Shown: positions 12,601 through 27,600 of the stretch, one piece after another
Numbering within the stretch: position 1 is the first letter of the stretch
How the letters are laid out: each line of letters begins with the position of its first letter
The notes under the pieces: generated by a model
Seen by the model: only the letters and a program-made list of their open reading frames with translations
Database searches by the model: none
Told to the model about the DNA's origin: nothing
Position numbers and translations under genes: made by a program
From: Diorhabda sublineata
Taxonomy: Eukaryota; Arthropoda; Insecta; Coleoptera; Chrysomelidae
Assembly (NCBI RefSeq): GCF_026230105.1
Contig: NC_079474.1
Span: 30,518,294-30,582,293 of the forward strand
Length of the DNA stretch: 64,000 nucleotides
Direction: 5' to 3'

Positions 12601-15600
12601 TACGTTTTCTTGCTAGTGTCTGGTGGAAAGTTTTATTTGTAAATCTCATTTTTATTGGAAATTGTTGTATATTAAAAAAAAAACGTAGTACTGAACTATT
12701 ATTTCATTGTTGCACAGTGATTGTGTTAATAACATAGGAAACAAATTAAATTCATTCTTCTTTTATAATTTGTAATGTTTCCTCAAGAATCTTCCAAGAC
12801 GATTTACCAGAAAAATATCTCAGATTTGTTACTGAATGATTCATATTTATTTCGACGAAATCATTAGTCTGAGTGATTAAATTAATATAGTATTATATTC
12901 GACGACAGAAGGCTTTTATTGATTGAGAAGAAGAGAAAAACGCTGGGCGTCATTTGTGACGTATTTCCTCGTACTCGTTATAAAAAATGAGGAAAACCAA
13001 AAATTAATGGAAGTAGTGATATCTGTATTGTTCCAAAATTTTGATTCTCCCTTCATCATAAAATCACTCTTTCTCTGCATGGGTTTTATAATGGCAACGC
13101 TGTCGAAAAAGAGTAAAACGAAGCATATCCATGCTTCAGACTATTTGTTTCATGATAACACGTGCTCTTCGAGTAGACAGAATAAATAACCGATACAAGT
13201 TATCGCTTTTTTTGTTACATCGTTTATTGGATCATGAAATAATGTTGGCCTAATTTCAACAACAATTTTCGAACTCGTCGCTACCAAATCGTTCAACAGT
13301 ATGAAGGAGTGACACCCGTGATTTCTTTCTGTGGGTCTTCTCAGGGACCACGTTTGCAAGACCGAACCGCAATTGAAGAAAAATTCGAAACTCCCAGCAG
13401 GCAGCTTGATATACTTCGCCGGACCTGCCTATCCGTTGAGAAACGTAGCCTTAAATGCATTGATGGGCATCAATTTCAACATTTACAGAAACCGTTTTCG
13501 AATTCCGTTAGCACGTAAAACTTAAAAATTAAAATTTTGTTAGCTACCCTAAGCGGTTGCATTGATTCGAAAATAATTATATAAATCAAATCTCAAAGGA
13601 ATTTATTATAAATTGTCGTTATTTGCATACTTTAATAAATATGCCAATATTATTTGATTAATTATATAAATTAGTTCACACTAAATAAATTACTAGCTTT
13701 TAGCTGCGGCTTAGCTCGCATAGAAGGCACTAAATAAGAGAAAGAGATCATTACAATGGAAATGACTCCATATGATTGAAAGCAAAAGTTATACTTTCTT
13801 ACTTAAAAATTAAGTTTTTAAGAGCTCTTCTGGTTCACCAGATAATTGAAGTGAAACTTTACCGCAAGAACAGCACATTCTAACAGTTTCATCTCTCCAT
13901 TTGAAAGCATTACAATAGTGACATTATATATTGAGCCAATAACAATCAAAAGATGATTATTTAATGCCTAAGGATTAGTCAGTATTTGATAGTACTAGGT
14001 TTCAATATGATCCTTCAATAACAATCAAAGAATGATTGCGATATTAAATTGAAGGATTATATCGAAACCTAGTACCATTAAATACCGACTAATCGTTAAG
14101 CATGAAATTTCGACGACGCGTGATCTGAATTTCTACATTATGAATTATTCTTGTCTGCTATTGTTCTGGCGTTTCTATCTCTCTTCTAGCTGCCTGCAGC
14201 GTAGCTTGTCTTGTCTAGAACAGAGTAAGAATGAAAACCAAAGAGTAAGATATAAAATAATGAATAGCATGTAATCAGAAAAATGACACCTACCACAAAA
14301 GTTCAAATAGTTCTATAATGCATATAAAATAACAATAAATAAAGAAAAATTCCTGAAACTATAGTCAATTGCATTGGATATTGACGTGACAGTCGGTATT
14401 ACAGTATTCAGGTCTAGAACTTCATTACTGGAATGCTAGATGGCGTTGAAGAAGTTATATTTTGAGATTTTTTGACAAATAATCGTGTTATATTTCGAAA
14501 AAAATAATTTTTTTTATAAAAAGTATCCTATGTTATTTCTAATACCTCCAAGAATATGTGTACAAAGTTTTATGATGATGGGTTAAGTAGTTTTCGCGTG
14601 AAAGCGTAACAAACAAACTTACATTCACATTTATAATATTAGGTAAGGATCTTATATTATTCTAAAGTTTTTCCTCTTATTAATTTTGCTGAAACTAATT
14701 TCGAACCATGTATGTAACGAGTGTATTGAATATATATTTTAAAGTAGACTTACGTTCAAATTGAGGATGAAAAACATGAAATAAAATATAATTTAAATTT
14801 CCGGATATTGTTCACAAAGATAGTTAATATTATCTAACCCCAATATCCACCTAAAACCGAATTGAGGATAATTCTATTTCCTCGACAACCTTCATAACCT
14901 TCATAAGTTTGGATTAATTCCAAGAAGCACTTCAATTTCCTTTATCTGGACGAAGCTCATTGCACACTTAAGAGAAATTGTTGCACCAAGAATAAAAGAA
15001 AGTAAATTGACTGCAGTCGCTACAGTTATTGTTTCTGAGAATAGTTCATTGATAAAAGTTTAAAAATATACGATATTTATTAACAATAATACTTCAAAAT
15101 ATCAATCGTAGTGAGCACAAGTGAAAAGGCTGGTGAAAAAAGAAAACAATATCCTAAAATAAACATTGATCAATGACTTCAGTTCGATACTATTATTTGT
15201 TAATATTCAAGGATGGTCTGAGAAGTACCTGGCTCAAGAGAGAAAATACGAAAATTTTGAAAAAAAAAATATATTTATTTTTCTGCTTTTGGCTCCACAC
15301 ACTTTCCCAGCGACGTTCAATAGGTTAGATGAATCGCTGAATCTGGCGAATAGGGTGCATAAAGTAACAATGCAAACTTAAATTCATTAATTTGAGCCAT
15401 GTGTGAGCTGGTGCATTGTCTTGATGAAACAACACTTTCTTCTTAGCCAATTGCGGCCGTTTTTGCTTTATTTCTTCTTTCAAACGTTGAAATAAATTTG
15501 CAAAATACTCGTCGTTGATATTTGTTCCATTTTCAAGATATTGAAAGGAAATTATCCCACGGGTATCCAAATATTTGTTGTTTTGATCGTTCTTTTGTTT

Positions 15601-18600
15601 CGGGTGTGAAGTGATGAACCAACGTTTCATCCCTGCTTATGAAAACATGGCTTTATTTTTGTAAAACATTGTCAAACCCTCGATGGAAATATCTCAACCA
15701 CGCTGTTTTTGTTGCATTTCGAGCGGCATCCATCTTGCGCACAGCTTTCTCATGGTCAAATTACCAAGCCATACCTACTATGTCAACTAGCTCGCACACG
15801 TTGAGTCGACGATCATCCAGTACCGATTTGCTGATTTTATTTAGCATTTTTGGGGTCGTCAACTCATTTGGTCAACCACTGCGATGCTGGTCTTCGAAAA
15901 TCGTACGGCCTCGTTTGAACTCTGCTCCCCAATATTTTACTATTGATAACGGAGGACCACTCTCAACCAGAGTAGGATCCAGTTCGACTTTTATATTGAT
16001 TCAGTTAAGGCATTCCAAATAATAATATTGTATCACATAACGATGATCAATTTTTTCCAAGCTTACAAATTCACTGGAAACGTTCACTATTGATGGCTTC
16101 CAAACAAATACTAAACAACGTGACGTCTTCAAACTTGAAATATATACTGTATGAATTGTGTACTTTCTAATACATTAACTGCCGCCATCTTTAGGTCAGG
16201 ATACTTCTGGGACTATCCTCATAAGCAGATTCAGTACCTAAAAAGCTCTTATGAAAAATAAATATGGAAATATCAATTTATGTATGTAAAAATGCAATGA
16301 AATTCATAGTTCCGAATTTTCTTCTCGACATCAATTATGTGATAGACGGTTACAGTCGTCAATTCCCTCTTTCCCAGCCATACTCGAGTACTAGATCAGT
16401 CGCTCTGTATCAATCAATTAAATATTCAATATTTCAATTATTCAATATCCAAATGTTTCATATATAAAAATGTTATATTGTACAAAAGTTAAAGAAATTA
16501 ATCAACCTTATCACGTAAATGAGAATTTTATTGTTATTTTCTCAATGTCGTGAACTGTACTTTTTCTATGGATGTATTGTTTGAACTTTTTTGTGTGCGA
16601 AACGAGGTTCAAAATTAAGATGCATATCAGTTACTTATTCTACTCACTCATATTTCGATTATAAGTGTAATTAGTAGTTATATAATAATTATTATATTCA
16701 AGCTCCAGTGTCGCTGGAAGCCGAATCAATTCTGCAGCACTTTTCAAAATTCTGTCAGTTTCAAAGTAATCGATATCTGATTCAACAACAATTCACCTTG
16801 TCTTGCATTCTTTTACCCGTAAAGTTCCTACACAATTGACCTAACTCAGAAAAATAATCAATCTCTCGCAAAATCTGTTTCTTATTATCAAACCCCTCTG
16901 CCAAGCAAGCTCCAGGAATTAATGTTTCGCTATCGTGTTATAGCATGTGGTTGGTTTCATGCAGAATTCTAGCTCTACTGCTCAGTAGCAAAACCCCTAT
17001 GCCATCAAGTTCGAATTTCTGAGATGTTCCCTGTTTCTAAGTAGTGGAAAAAGTTCAGACAAGAATGTGAAAAACCAACTGATAATCGAAAATTATTCGT
17101 TAAGTCAATATTTTATTAGATGCTGACTGTAGTAGAGTTTATTGCCAGTCGAAGGTGAGTCTTCCCCATCTCCAGATATTAATGGTGCATTGGTCGTTGG
17201 TGCTGATCAATAAGGTGATTATAGTGACCATTTTAAGTGGTTTATCTTCGAAATTTAGTCGAAAGCTTCATTTTTCAAGTCTATTGTGAATAATCGTTCT
17301 AGTTCCAGTCGTCGAGTTATTTCAACTCAATTAGTTCACTATTATATAACATCAGTTTCCATCACAGGCGATCTGTGTCAGTCACAACAATACTTAAGGA
17401 TTATCCACGACGCATCATACGAAAGTTTTAGATATTAGTTCATCAATAAACGAAATCATTCTCAAAATCACTGATTCAATTCGCGTTTGAATTTGTTCAT
17501 TGAATATTCTAAGTATGTTATTAACTGATAGGCTAGAGTAGTATTTGAAACTTTTCAGTGTGAGTGGATTTTAGTTGAATGTTAATGAGGAAAGTTGAGT
17601 AACAAATGCAGAAATGTCACAAGTTTTGAAATTACTTCCCCCACAAAACTAGAGGAGATAATAGAATTGAGTTTCATACCTGGAATAGATGTTTTATAAA
17701 ATTCATTATTTTCAAGAAAATTTCGATTTTTGTTTATTTAGTAAGAATAAGTTTCACTTTCTTTGACTAGTTATTAACAAATTAAACTGAAATAATGAAA
17801 GTAGATGATATGGTTACTGAAAAACGATCGCTTAAAGAGAGATAAACACTAAAAACTAAAATTCCATATCCAAATTCTCAGTCCCGACTTCGAAATTCAC
17901 AAATCAATTATTACAATTTTCTACATGCATCAATTCCAAGTCGCCTGAGGAAGAAATAGTTTTCTTGGATCAATATAATGTGTTCACAAATTTTTTCGAA
18001 AGTTCGCTGATATGATTTTTATTAACATTGAAGACAATAGAAAATCCACGGTGAATATAGACGACGATATTACCGAGAGAAGGAATAAGGGAATTAAAAC
18101 TGAATTTTTAATACGCTGATTGTCACCATGAGCCCATTACTGCTTTTCCTCAATCATTGGCTTGCAAACATTTATAGGAGCTGATACTGTGAAAAATAGG
18201 TGAAAAAAAATTATTACATAACTGGAAATTGCGTGGATATATATATTGATTAATAAATATGATGCATTAATATTTCAAATCCAATTTCAAAATTTCATTA
18301 TGAGAGGAATTAATTGTCGAAAATTAGCCCACTAAATGGACAGGGCAGTCAGTTCTGTTCGGGTATAATAGAAGAGTTTAAAGTTTGGAGAATGCGTCAG
18401 TTCTCTAAAATCTATTGATATTCGTTTTTCACATGTTTTTGTATATACAGCGAATAAATTCACCCAATCGTTAGAAAAAGGTCAAGAAAATAAGAAAACT
18501 AATCCACTATAACGGTTTTTGAACTAATTATTGAAATATATTTTTCAGCCTTATCTTCATCATCATCTACTATTTGATTTATTGTCGAAGACAAGCTTTA

Positions 18601-21600
18601 TCAAGATTTACGACAAAAAGTTCATTGCAGTAAATGATGGTTTCTCAATTCACTTCATTTTAAATATTAAATTGAAAACAGTCTTAGAAGAATTTATAAC
18701 TTTTAGGAAAAACTCACTTTTCTATTCACGTCACCATACTGACAATAGGATTGTAAGCTGAGTTTACGAATCATTAGTCTTCCAAAGATATTTTACATTT
18801 GGAAGTTATTTATTTGACAAAAAACCTTCAAAAAATATGTGAAATTGAAGTAGATTCACTATTATATACTAGCATACATCTAAAATAGAACATATACTCG
18901 TAGATATCAAGTTAATTAATTTATACAATCTTATAAAAGTTTCACCAATTTTTTGAATGAATCAAATGTTCTTATCAGAAGCGAGAAATCAAGGAGATAA
19001 ATGAACAAGCAGACAGTTAGACAAGTTAATTGAGTTAAAAAGAGTGTGGTAAGACATGATGAAAACATGAGGATAGAAGACTTAACGAACAATATAGAAT
19101 AATTTAATGAAAAATATAAGTTACAATAAACAGAGGACATTTGGAAGAATGTTTACCCTGTACAGAGCGAAACAATCTAAATGAATATTGAAATGGTCTC
19201 TATGAATTGAATTGAGCTATCGGGCGTAATTACATACAGTATAAAATTAAGATCAATTTTGGTTAAACAAAAAGTCACTGCATTATTGTTTCATTCTATA
19301 TTAGAATATTACTACTAGTTTAATATCAAGATGCTTATTCCAATTATTCCGGATATTTCAGAATAAGAAATTGTATGTGAAAAAACTAATTTTACACTTA
19401 TTCAAATGCAATTGGTTGATTCAATCCATATTGATTGATTTATTCGTTGGTATCACTAGGATTTAGATGATATGAACAATACTCTATTATATCGATTTCA
19501 TCATGTTTTTCATCGTATCCATAAATAAAGATTACAGTATTATTATACAAACAGATTTGTTGGAAATTATTACTTCAACTGTAGCAATCAACGTAATTCG
19601 TAAATTTATGTAACAATGTGTTTGTTAATAATCAGCGAATTCGTTTGATTTCCTTACATTTTGCTCGCATGGCTACTTCCTCGTTTATTTGCGTATATTG
19701 GTTCATATTGAGTAGTTTTCAACTTAGTTATATATGCATTGGTCTATGTTATTACATCAGGTAATCGATTGGAGGAATGTTATATTCATTTGGTCCCAAG
19801 GGAATATCTTTGTAATTTGATAAGATCATGAAAAATTGCTATTAATAACAACGTTCTTTGGTAATTCATAAAAAAGTATTATATCCACTAACTAGCTATA
19901 ATTTTTCTAAGGCGACAGACACTATACGAGTATGGTTCCAGAAGTCTTTGACCCAGTAATGAAATCATAGAAATTCTGAAAAAAAAAAAATATATTTATT
20001 TCTCAACGTAATCTTCATTTACCGCCATTCACTTCCCCCAGCGATGTTCAAGTTCTATACCCTTATGTAATGAGAATCGTCAAGCTCAATCTTTGACCAC
20101 TGAGCCATTTTTTTCAAGTCTGGGAACAGAAAATGATGCGATGGGCCAAATCTGGTGAAAGAGGCGTATGAGGTAGCACTTCAAACTCCAATTTATTAAG
20201 TTTGGCCACTGCAATACCAGATGGGTGAGCTGATGCATTGATGAAACACTTTCTTCTTAGTCAAATACTGTTTTTGCTTGATTCTTGGCTAAAACGTTGA
20301 AATTAGTTTGTATATTACTCGCCGTAGGAAGTCTTTCCTTTTTCAAGTTAATCAATGAAAATTATCTATCCAATTACCCGATGGAAACGTCTTCACCACG
20401 CTGTTTCTGTTCCATTGTGAGCAAACGCAGCACACATCTTGCGCACAACTTTCTCATGTCCAAATTTTTAGTTAATCTGCGATGTTCCGCACTTTTTGAA
20501 ATGCCTAATATGCCTGTCGACTGTATTCAGTCGACCACTGCATTGCTGGTTTTCGCAGGTCGTACGGCCTGGTTTAAATTATGCCACCCAATATTTTACT
20601 ACTGATGACGAAGGAACAGTCTCACCTACAGTAGAATAGCTTTCATATAGGTTGGGCTAATGTCTTTTAATAAATGTATTGTATCATATATCGATGATCA
20701 ATTTTTTCCATGTTTACAAATTAACTGAAAACGTTCACTATTTAAGACTGTCAAACAAATACTAAGTACGTGGCACCTTCCAACTTCAAACATATGCTAT
20801 ATAGATTGTATGCTTTCTAATTCAGTGGTATTTTCAAGTAACTACTGCCATCTCTAGGTCAGGTCAGGTACTGGGACCATCCTGGTATTTCAAAATAGTT
20901 TTATCCAAAAAACTAAGATTGCACATATGGTGTATTATGTTTATCAATAACAAATAACAAAAAACATGTTTAATTATGTATGAACTTCGATTTCGATACT
21001 TATGATGCCATTCAAAAATCGTCAATGGGTTACCAATAGTTCAACTTCGTATGTCAAAATTGTAATTTTCACATTGTCCGTTGATTTTCCCCGTGACTCA
21101 CTGTTAGCTATTTCTAAAGTTTAGTTGTAAACGACGATGCCAACAGCATCTCATCTTGCCACTTAACAAACTTGAAATGAAATTGATTTATGTGGTCATT
21201 CAATTCTGAAATACATTAGAACCTTCGAAGTTTGCAACTGCACACTTCAAAGGCAAGTTTAAATTATTATCAGTTGAATTATCACATGGATGTTGGAGAG
21301 ATTTCATATTACAGGTATGCATAATGACTCAAAAATATTGAGAAAATTTGTTGTCATAATGAAAAATAAATTTAATAATCTTTTTCATCCTATATTGTAA
21401 ACAACACATTTTGACACTGTTTTAAAGAACCTAAAAGTACCAAAAAAGTATCGGTTGTCCTTGTTAATAATGCACTTTGAATTAACTTACCACACATAGG
21501 AAATACTTATAATTTTGTATACCATTAATATAAAACTATCACAGAATTATAACAATTGAGTCATATCAAGTGATGAAGATGATAGATATTGATAGTATAA

Positions 21601-24600
21601 TTATTAGTACTTAGAACATTGTTGTGTTTTGTGAATCATATATTGGTTGACAAATTGCAGTACTACGATTCTAGGGGAACACCTCTCGCAGATTTTAAGT
21701 CATATCTTAGCAACATAAGTTAGTTTGTAAAGGTTAATCTAACGGTATCTTCTAGAAATTCAATAAAAGTTGGACGGCTCAAGGCTCAGTACTAGGCCCT
21801 ATATTGATTCTTCTGTCCATTAACGACCTTGCCTATCTATACATCAGCGGTGAAATATATCTCGTTGCAGACGATAAATCATCGTACGATTCTTATCTTG
21901 TGTACCGCAACGTTTCTAAAACTAAAGTCTTGTCATATAAAAATATTGAAATTATTGTCTCTTCGTACCATAATTATATTTGGATTTGTAAGCACGTTTT
22001 TCCTATTTCTCCTACAACCACGTTCAGAAATTAGTTGCAGGCTAAATAATTTACTATTTGAAACAATGCACAATCATTTACCAATTGAAATCAAATCTAA
22101 AATATCTTTTCCCTCATTCCATTTGAAAGTATATTAATTGGAAAGTATTATCAAACGCTGGTTTGATAATAATATTGATTTTCAATACAGTTTTTCATAT
22201 ATTTTAGGATTGTCGTAAATCTAATTTTCTTACCTGGTTTATTAAATTTGTTCTATTTTGACAATGTGACATGTATATTACCTATAAAAATGTCGGCAAT
22301 GTACATTTTAGAAAGTATTATCTTATTAATTATATTTTAGTGTGTATATATTATATTCAAATTTTATTTTGTGTTTTCATTTAGTTGTTTGTTGTGTTTG
22401 TTTTGTAGTTATACACAAGCTTATATACACGAAAAATTGTTTACAATGTTTTAGCAATGAAGCTAATTTAGAGAAATGTTTTTTCGTTTTCTGTTAATTT
22501 ATGTGAAATTTTTTGACTCTCTATTTCTGTTCTGTTACTTGTAGTACGGGAAATTTCTGGCTCCGTTATATGGTATGAAATGTTATTTGCAAACTAGCTG
22601 GGGTTCTCTTCCTAGTTCCTCTGCCGATAATTCTATATCCATTTGGCTGTTATACAAATCAATAATTCCAATTTCTGTCAATTTTTTATACCAAACTGTC
22701 AACTTAAGGTTGTTGATGAAATGACAACGGTTATAATGCTATCTAAACCAGTAAAAGCTATCCAGAACTTCAAGAAAAGAATGTCGAATCAATGAATATA
22801 AATCAAAGCCTACAAGATGTGATAACATTTACTTGTGTTAAACTTTATTGCCGGTAAAATCGTTCTCGACTTGTAAATAAAACTTACATTCCCTGTAGTA
22901 TAACCAATTTTTATACCTATTTTCGTAAATCGAAATACATAATTGGTGATCACAACAAACAAATGCCGATATAATAGTAAATTATATTTCTATATTCCAA
23001 TAAATCCACGTATCTTTAAAAACAGTATTTTGTTGGTATTATATATTGCATGGAAACGTTCTCAATTTCCTGTTAGGAGAGATTAATTACATCACATGGT
23101 TATTTGTAGTTTATTTTACAGGTATTTGCTTTCAAAAGGTGGTAAACAGACCGTTGCTCTTTACAACTATTTCCATTAGTATTATAATTAATTTGAGATT
23201 GAAAATATACACTGCAGGCATATCTTCAATATTTGTTATTATGCCAAATATATTTCTAGAATTCTAATGATTGTTGACTTTATATAAAACAAATCATGAC
23301 GACATTCCTATTATCTGACATACACATACCCATAAAAGAGATGGAAAAAAAGATCATTAGTAAGTATACTTCAATTGCGAGTATACGTATCAATTGCTCC
23401 GAGTAATAAATTTGTAAAATCAAAACTCACTTCGCTGAAGTTAACAGTGATACTGCAATTGATAAGAAATTTGAACAAGAATGCGAGCTTCAACGCCTTC
23501 AAGGAGTCACGACAGATTTATAGGATTAAGTGCAATGTCGTGTTTGGTTGACTTTTGGAATGAAATACAAATTTGGGGTTGAGGAGCTGTAGAAGTGAAT
23601 GTGATCTAAATACCAAATAAGAAATAAAGAGAAATAATACCAAATGGTACAAAGATTGTCCCAATCCAGCAAACCAAATCAAACACTTGGATAGCTTTTG
23701 CAAAACAATATTTTTCAGAAATATATGCAACTATAAATGTATTAAGTTCAACTTGGAGAGGAATTATCGCAAATAGAAGATTACCATCTTATCAAATAGT
23801 TAAGCAACTGTTAGAACTTTGAGCTACAATGTCATAAGATCCAAGCTGATTTGGGAATGTTGGACTTGTGAAATGCATCAAGAAAAAAGAAGTTAAGTTC
23901 AGGTATTTTCCAAGTACTTCTGAGGAATATGCTATAGAGCAATGTAGAGTTTGAGGCAGAAAAATATTATTATTACCACAAATGGTCGACTGACTATCAA
24001 TTTATGTGAGAACATTTTGTTAATAGTTATAGGATATTCAAAGCACACCTGAAGATTATCAAATCTCCAACCATATTCTCTAAAGGGCTAGGAGACTACG
24101 GAATCATAAAAAATTATACCAAGGAGCATATCGAATAGAAGATAACGATGTTTTGGCTAGTGTCATCCGATGTTTCCAGCTTCTGGAATTGTAATAATAG
24201 ATTACTCCCAGTGCCACAGCAAAGGGGTCACGATAGGATCTATATACACACTATTCCAAGTTATTTCTTCTGGAATCTGTTCTCAATAAATAAAAAACAA
24301 GTTACTAAATTTCCATTCAATTCATTTGAATATTGTACAAAAATATAATATGTCACCGAATAATCTCACAATCAATGTGTCGTATTTGAGATTTTTCTGC
24401 TGTTGTTTATAAATCACTTTTGAATTGGTACAGTTATTTTGAATATTTTTTAATGAAATTTAGAACTTTCATTCAGTATACTATGAGCTGATTACTATTT
24501 ATTCTGTACTTCATAACCATGTAAATAATTCACCGAAAGATATTTATTTATTTTTTCAGGGAACTACGCTGTTTACGTAACACAATACACATGAATCTGA

Positions 24601-27600
24601 TGTTATCGTACATACTCACGTACTGCATGTGGATTGTTACTCTAATATCGGTAAGTGACATTTTCACTATTCCACACAGTAATTATTCTTCCATACTAGG
24701 TAAATTACAAACAAAAAATGTGTTATTTCAATAGTTGCTTCAACAGAAAGTATAGAGAAGAGAGAATCGATTCACTCCAATTAAAATCGGTTGATGAAGT
24801 CATCAGTAAATGGATCAGATTGCCGACTAGCGTAGTAGACTCAGTTGTTTGTGTGAAATACAATATATAAAATTCTTATTTAGCTAATCAATCTGGAAAC
24901 ATTTTCAAAAATCATCGTAACGATTTGTCTTAGCAGAAAAACAATTGGATCGAGCAGGTTAATAAATTGTAGTTATGAATGGTTTTCTCTTGGTTTTGGA
25001 AAATACGATTCCCGCTAGAAATATTTTACAACAAAGTATATCTAACAAAAACTGGAGCAGTATCGTTTCCGAAAGATAGGCTTAATATACAAGACCAAAG
25101 GAATCAGGTTTTTCACACAAAAGTTTCATCAATATTCTATTATCACCCTTCAATTACCAAACTTAGAATATGATATTTGGCTTAAAATTTAGTCGTGTTG
25201 TCGACTTTTAAATGGTTAATGGTTAATAATTGTTCCAATTATTTTTTCTGCAATTTCAAATGCTCTATTTCCAACTTATAAAGTATTTCAGATATTTCCA
25301 AGCCAGTTTTGTCAAAATATCATAAATTGACCGTTCGTTGATTGGAAGAAAATGACGAGCACTTCAAGAAATATATCAATCAACAACTTTGCATTTTTCA
25401 TGTCTTTACGTTGACTTTAGATATACTATAAGACCAGGAACCAGCAGTAAAGTAAAAAACTTTTGTTATTCAACGCCGATTTTCATGAAACTTCATGTTC
25501 AAGCTCTACTTACCTCTTTATTCCAAATCTACCCTGTGCCAAACCGGGCTTTTTATATTTTAGAGGTGTCGTAAGAAATAGTTAAGAATTTAAAAATCCT
25601 CAATTGTAGCATCTATTTCAGTAAAATAGAGTTTAAATGTATTATTCGTGAATCTTTTGACATTCTCAAACACGTTTATGATCAATTAGATTCCTAAAAC
25701 TACTCCAAATCATCCCCTAATCGTGTGAAAGAATGATCTCAATGATTCTTTTATAATTGAAAATTATTAAAAAAAGTTTTTATATTGTTGAGAATATTTC
25801 ATCAGTATTTTTAAGAAGTGTTGCTTTTTAAATATTTCAACCCTTATGAAACCCACTTTCAATGACCAAAAATTTCAAAATTGCAGTTGAAATTTTTTTC
25901 AGAAATAATAAACCTAACCTAACCTAACCTAAAAATATTTTTGAAATTAAATAATTTTTCATTTCGAAAATATAATATGAAAAAAAAAGCAGTTGGTTCT
26001 TCGACAATAACTCGCTCAATTTTCAAGAGAGAAACTTTTATAAAAAAAGTATTTTTTGTAAGGGATTTCAAGTACTCAAACGTCATATTGATTGAAGCTT
26101 TTTTCAAAGCCCGGTTTTGAAAAGGGTGCAGCTCAAAGGGGTTGCATAAGCCACATTTGGTAAGTGAATGCAAACTTTGAACTAATGTATATCATTCAAT
26201 TTTTATAATACATGATTTTAAAAAAGCTCAAAGTGATTGGTAAAAAAACCCTAGAACTAATATCTGAAACTTTTTCTCATAGCATGAATAGTTTTTGGTT
26301 TATTAAAGACGAATTCATTATTTTTCAAGATTACGGAAATAGAATGTTCAATTTGATCAATTATTTTTTCTAAAACAATAATACATAAATAAAGTTACTT
26401 ACAAGTTGATTACGATTAATTTCAATTAGGGTGGTAATGGCGAGAGTATAATTATTACATTTAAAAAAAAAAGGGAATAGAAGAAACCTTATTTATGTTA
26501 TAAATAAGTCAACTTTTTTTGCGAAAGAATTTTGACAGTGCTCATTTTAAAGATCCTTTAAAAAAGATCTCTCGCATTTTTTTCCGAATGTTTCTATCAA
26601 TTTCAAGTTATTTGAGGTTAAATGTTTTCAATTAAGGGGTTCCCAAAAAATAACCATCCTTCAATGAGCAATAACTCCGTTATTATTAAATTTACAGAGG
26701 TCCTTAGAAATCTAATCTCTTTGTTTTTTCAGCTACATTTTTGTTTTCAATTATTTTGCTGAAAAATGGAAACTTTTTAAGTTATTATATACTATATATA
26801 TATACTATATACTATATACACTATATATACTCTTATATACTATATAAGAGAAAAACATTGTACAATAAAAGTTATTTAGAATTAGTCAATCTATCGAACT
26901 ACGAGATTATTTTGATGAAATAAATTTTCATCTCCAAGAAGTGGCTTTCGCCCCCGGGCAAAAGCACCGTTCGGCACAGGGTAGATTTTAAAGAAGGTTG
27001 TAAATACTACTTTAATACGAATTTTCAAGGAAATCGACCTCGATTATCAAAATTCCGCGAGAAATCGGCTGGTACCTGGCCTATATAGCTGATATGTTCC
27101 ACAATTAACTCTAACATAAATCAGCGTTTATAGTCAATAGTCAACCTTAGTGATTGATATTTTATCTTCGTTTCTACTATTCGTTGTTGTAAGAATACAT
27201 TATTTTCATTCTTGGTAGAAATTCAAACTAAATCAAAACGACTAGAATTTTATTCATTACGTTGGAGCTCTTTAGAAATCTCATTCATATTCCATGAATC
27301 AAGTCCCTTTTCCACTCATCATTCTCGTCTCTTGCTTAAATTTCACATCGAATTTATTTTGTCCAAGAGAAATATCTCCAGTTCTAGCCTGCCTTACTAG
27401 ATTTCCTATTTTCTATACTTAATATTGTATTACAAAATATTTTTAATGATAATTCTAGGTCTAATTTCTTTATGTCTTAAGCTACTTTCGATGTCTTATA
27501 ATTGATGAAAACCAACATTTAATAAAACAATCAGTAAAAAAGGGAACCATTGTTGAGAGAGTGTGAGAGATATTTGTATCGAAGTTAATAAAGAACAAAA

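Larger units (their letters stand above)
12256..24559 (+). other. DH44 receptor intron 2
   Basis: A 12.3 kb intron. It contains the elements listed at 13692-14645, 15209-16220, 19928-20885 and 21755-22140. The rest (12.3-13.7, 14.7-15.2, 16.3-19.9, 20.9-21.7 and 22.2-24.5 kb) is AT-rich with no gene I can support. The paired open stretches at 13.15-13.5 kb are not recognisable. Confidence 0.8.
25420..27090. mobile_element. Non-autonomous element with long terminal inverted repeats
   Basis: The left end (25420 to about 25560: TATACTATAAGACCAGGAAC, then a block with AAATCTACCCTGTGCCAAAC) pairs with the reverse complement of the right end (about 26945-27090: TATATAGGCCAGGTACCAGC, then AAATCTACCCTGTGCCGAAC). 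The arms are about 140 bases and diverged. The interior has no transposase; it is AT-rich and contains a telomere-like tract and a TA-rich microsatellite. The superfamily is not recognised. Confidence 0.7.

Noticed and set aside
13150..13525. Overlapping frames on both strands in a less AT-rich patch.
   Set aside because: The frames contradict one another and no family motif is visible; possibly an eroded repeat but not supportable.
26740..26923. A 60-codon frame rich in Tyr and Ile.
   Set aside because: It is the translation of a TA-rich microsatellite.
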